Assembly (NCBI RefSeq): GCF_958979055.1
Contig: NC_084894.1
Coordinates: 8,686,501 to 8,750,500, forward strand
Source of the DNA: Alnus glutinosa
Lineage: Eukaryota; Streptophyta; Magnoliopsida; Fagales; Betulaceae
Reading direction: 5' to 3'
Length of the DNA: 64,000 nt
Positions 60,971 through 64,000 of the stretch are shown in pieces. The position numbers were made by a program, and so were the translations under genes. The notes beneath the pieces are model-generated. The model saw only the letters and a list, made by a program, of their open reading frames with translations. It was not told the DNA's origin and made no database searches. Numbering within the stretch: the stretch's first letter is position 1; each line of letters starts with the position of its first letter.

Positions 60971-63013
60971 TTATTTCTTGAAAGCGAGAAGATCAGTGTA
61001 GTACTTGGTGATCCATCCTTTGATGATATTAACCTCCACCTTTCGCTGCTTGACCAGCCACTCTGGATCACTTTGCTTTGCCGGATGTAAATCCAAGCAA
61101 TGAGATCCTGCAAAAAGAGAATTCACCATTCACTATGAATTCTCCTATGATTTCTTTTCTTTTTTAATACCCTTTTTCGAAAAAAGAGTTGAGTACACAC
61201 CGTTAACAGTATGGACAGCAACAACACTGTGTGATATATTTTCGAGCACCCTAGAATCAGAAATAGAAAGGTGTTAATTAAACTTGGTCGATCAAGTAAA
61301 CTTAATAATTAATTAGTTCTTTATGTATTGGTAATTGTTTATCTGGTTACCCGCCGCTACTGTAAGGATCTTTAAGCCCATTGGAGAATATAATGTTGCT
61401 TGCAAACCTGTGGAGAATCAATTTTATATCCTGCAATTTTGCATTAAAAAAAAAATCAAAATGTTTGCAATATATTAATTATTTGAAGTTATTCATACTA
61501 CATGTAAAAATGTATGAAAAAAAAAAAAAAAACATACATGGCCTCCGTAGTAAGTAGTGACCCAATGAGGACGAGGTGGGACACCATACAAGCTCTTGCA
61601 CTTCTCAATAAAGCTGCTTAGGATAAAAGGATCCGACGGGAACATAGAGTCATTGCCAACTCCTTTGGGTAGCACCATCTCGCTGCATGTCTAATTAATG
61701 CACGAAGATGTTAAACTAAAATCAAAGAGAGGTTTAAGCAGTACTCATAAAGGACAATTAGGATACATTTTCAATGGTCATATCAAATTTAAAGCAAAAG
61801 GGTGGAAGTGTACAAATCAAGTAAATTTTATTTTGATGTGAATGTTTATTAATAGTGGGGACGTACGGAAAAATTGCATATGCCAAGGAATTAGTCTCTA
61901 GCCTCAAATACCCTCGTCATTGAAATAAAAAATGAGAAATTTTACATGTACTTAAACTTTTACAAAAAGTATCTTATTAAGATGATGTGGAACTTATTCA
62001 TTGGTACTCGTAACATTTCTTTTTATTAATTGTTTTGATCATCTCCAATGAATAAGCTTCACATCAATTAGTAAAGCTCATTTTATAAAAATTTAGGGTT
62101 AAACACCTTTTTGGTCCTTGGGTTTTAACAACTTTATTTTTTAGTCCCTGAGTTTCAATTTACATCACAGATGGTACCTCAATTTTGGAAAAAGACCAAA
62201 TTAGTACCTCAGTTAAGTTTTCCGTCTAAAAACTAACGGTCTGCCACGTGTCAGCATCTGAGGTTGACACGTGGTACTATATAAAAAAATTAAATATTAA
62301 AAAATTAAAAAATTAAAAATAAAAATAAAAAACAAGGGGGTGGCTGAATTTTTTTTATATAGTGCCACGTGTCAACCTCTGAGGTTGACACGTGGCGACC
62401 CGTTAGTTTTTTTACGGAAAACTTGATTGAGGTACTAATTCGATCATTTCCCAAAACTGAAGTATCATCTGTGATGTGAATTGAAACTTAGGGACTAAAA
62501 AATAAAGTTTCAAAAACTCAGAGACCAGAGGTGTATTTAACAAAAAAAATTTAAATACATTTAACATTTCTTGAAAAAAAATATATATTAATTCATGATA
62601 AATGTTTGGGATGCTACCAATTTTACTAACATTTCATTACAAATTGACATGACAGTATTAGCTCACATAAGATTTACCACATCAGTCACTGATGTGTCAG
62701 TCCACGTGACACTTACATCAACCCCCATCCCACGTCAGCCACATTACCACTCAAATGAATTGCTGGGGCTGGTGGGTGAAAGGAGACCCATCGGTCTCTA
62801 GCCGCGTGTGGGTCTTTTTGAGGTTAGTCACACGAGACACTCCTCCGCTTGTGGAGGAGATGGCTAGTTAATTGGCACACTCGTTGCGGGTGTGGAGGCA
62901 ACAATGGAAGAGGTGAGCCAAAGTGGCGAAATGGACAAAGATGCTAATGTCAAAAAGAGGGCTTTAGGGATATGCAGTTGACATAACAGTACTACATGCA
63001 TCACTTTTTTCTT

Positions 63014-63052
<39 letters not shown>

Positions 63053-64000
63053 TTATATAATAATGTCATGTCAATTAATAAGGAAGTACTAAATAATATT
63101 GTCACATCGATTAATAAAGAAATATAGCAAAAATAATAGCATCTAAACGTCGGCCGCTGATAATTCTTTATGTTAATTACAATCCACTTGATGAAAGGTT
63201 CTAAAAATAAGAAAGAGGGAAAAAAATACATTTTACCCCTTTAAAGTTTTACAACTTTTTCAATTTTACCTTCAATGTTTAAGAACTCAAAGAAGTTTTG
63301 AAATCAATCATCACACGTGGGTTTATAAGAACAAATCTCTCCAAAATATCTCTAAAAAAAAATGAAGACGAACTTAAGTAATATATAGTATGGTTGTTCA
63401 ATTCGGCCGCTCCCAATGTGTGAATCTTTATAGGGTAAAATGTATTTTTACCAAAAAGAATAAATAAATAAAAGTTTTATGCCACATGTAGCTAGGTCCA
63501 TACCGGCCGGCAAGCGTACGTGCTCGGTGGCAGAGCCAGTTTGGGACTGAAAAATATTCAAATTTCATTCATAAAAATCTAGTACTATTCCAAAGCTCTA
63601 AATATATATATATATATATTTGGCCTAGTACTATTAATTATTATTCATGAAGCTGTAGCAGTATTGATGACAGAGAGCATTTCGTTTACTGTACGTTAAT
63701 TAAAAGCAATTGCAAGTGTACGTAAAAAGCTCCCATAACTTTCTAAAATGTTGATGTCGACGTCCATGAACCTGTGACATCTGCGTCATCTACGCCTCTT
63801 GCGTGCTTGAGATCGATAATATTTAAGAAGATAATAAGATATAGATGCAAATTAAATGTACCTGCCATCTCCATCCCACAGTTGATTCAGATAAATTTCT
63901 GTGTCCATTAACATAGCATGATTGATTTCCTATATAAGCAACCACACCTGCAAATATTTTGCTTAGAATATCACTTCCGGAAGGAGCTCCATCAGTGCCA
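60971..64000 (-). CDS. S28 serine carboxypeptidase copy E (3' part, cut by window edge)
   Basis: The visible exons on the minus strand are 64000-63862 (exon 5, partial), 61690-61538, 61430-61351, 61250-61201 and 61107-60971, ending in TAA (AFKK). Splice sites are GT/AG and the lengths match the paralogues. [11 protein letters not shown] (triad Asp) and GSHCLD (triad His) are intact, as are CSEMVLPKG and YYGGH. Exons 5 and 6 lack the 4-bp insertions seen in D. Intron 5 (61691-63861) shares sequence with intron 5 of D, for example 63520-63600 with 34600-34690. The nucleophile exon lies outside the window, so whether E is intact overall is unknown. Confidence 0.88.
62096..62544. mobile_element. 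MULE-like long-TIR element in intron 5 of E
   Basis: The inverted ends are about 190 bp (left GGGTTAAACACC, then TTATTTTTTAGTCCCTGAG; right the complement). AAAAATTTA stands on both sides (62087-62095 and 62545-62553), a possible 9-bp duplication, although A-rich. The core has paired CCACGTGTCA / TGACACGTGG palindromes. There is no coding sequence. Confidence 0.7.

Noticed and set aside
1..64000. CRISPR-like or operon-like organisation in the regularly repeated regions
   Set aside because: The repeats are subterminal transposon motifs or minisatellites in a plant nuclear genome; no array with unique spacers exists.

Overview
The window is nuclear DNA from a flowering plant, most likely a woody eudicot. 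The evidence is small exons with GT/AG introns, AT-rich intergenic DNA and dense plant-type transposons. I cannot name the species.

Five serine peptidases of family S28 (prolyl carboxypeptidase / Pro-X carboxypeptidase-like) lie in tandem, all on the minus strand. A (1-1433) is cut by the left edge. B (7022-10405) is complete, with 9 exons and 508 aa. C (21020-31844) is complete, with 9 exons and 499 aa, and is stretched by transposons in two introns. D (33662-41150) is a pseudogene with one stop codon and four separate 4-bp insertions. E (60971-64000) is cut by the right edge. Where the required exons lie in the window, the intact copies keep the Ser/Asp/His triad motifs ([23 protein letters not shown]). 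The exon phases are the same in all copies. They should act as secreted or vacuolar peptidases. A and B are a very recent duplication at a constant offset of 8972 bp; D and E form a second related pair.

Most of the rest is transposons, several with diagnostic target-site duplications (TSDs). From left to right they are: a nested element upstream of B carrying pieces of COI1 (twice), mitochondrial ATP synthase delta', an R2R3-MYB, a CYP76 P450 and a LINE; a hAT element with an 8-bp TSD; a Mutator-like element with a 9-bp TSD that captured an arabinogalactan-protein gene; a LINE broken by a copia fragment and by a small LTR element inside intron 6 of C; a three-LTR TRIM element and two long-TIR elements in intron 5 of D; a small CACTA element filled with GA repeat; and a 12,996-bp CACTA element with decayed TNP2-type and Transposase_24-type genes, the first of them split by a 3172-bp solo LTR. 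A fragment of an AAA-ATPase gene lies between D and E.

The array therefore shows tandem duplication followed by heavy transposon invasion. The coding exons of B and C, and the visible exons of A and E, have stayed clean, while D has decayed. I saw no tRNA, rRNA or CRISPR.
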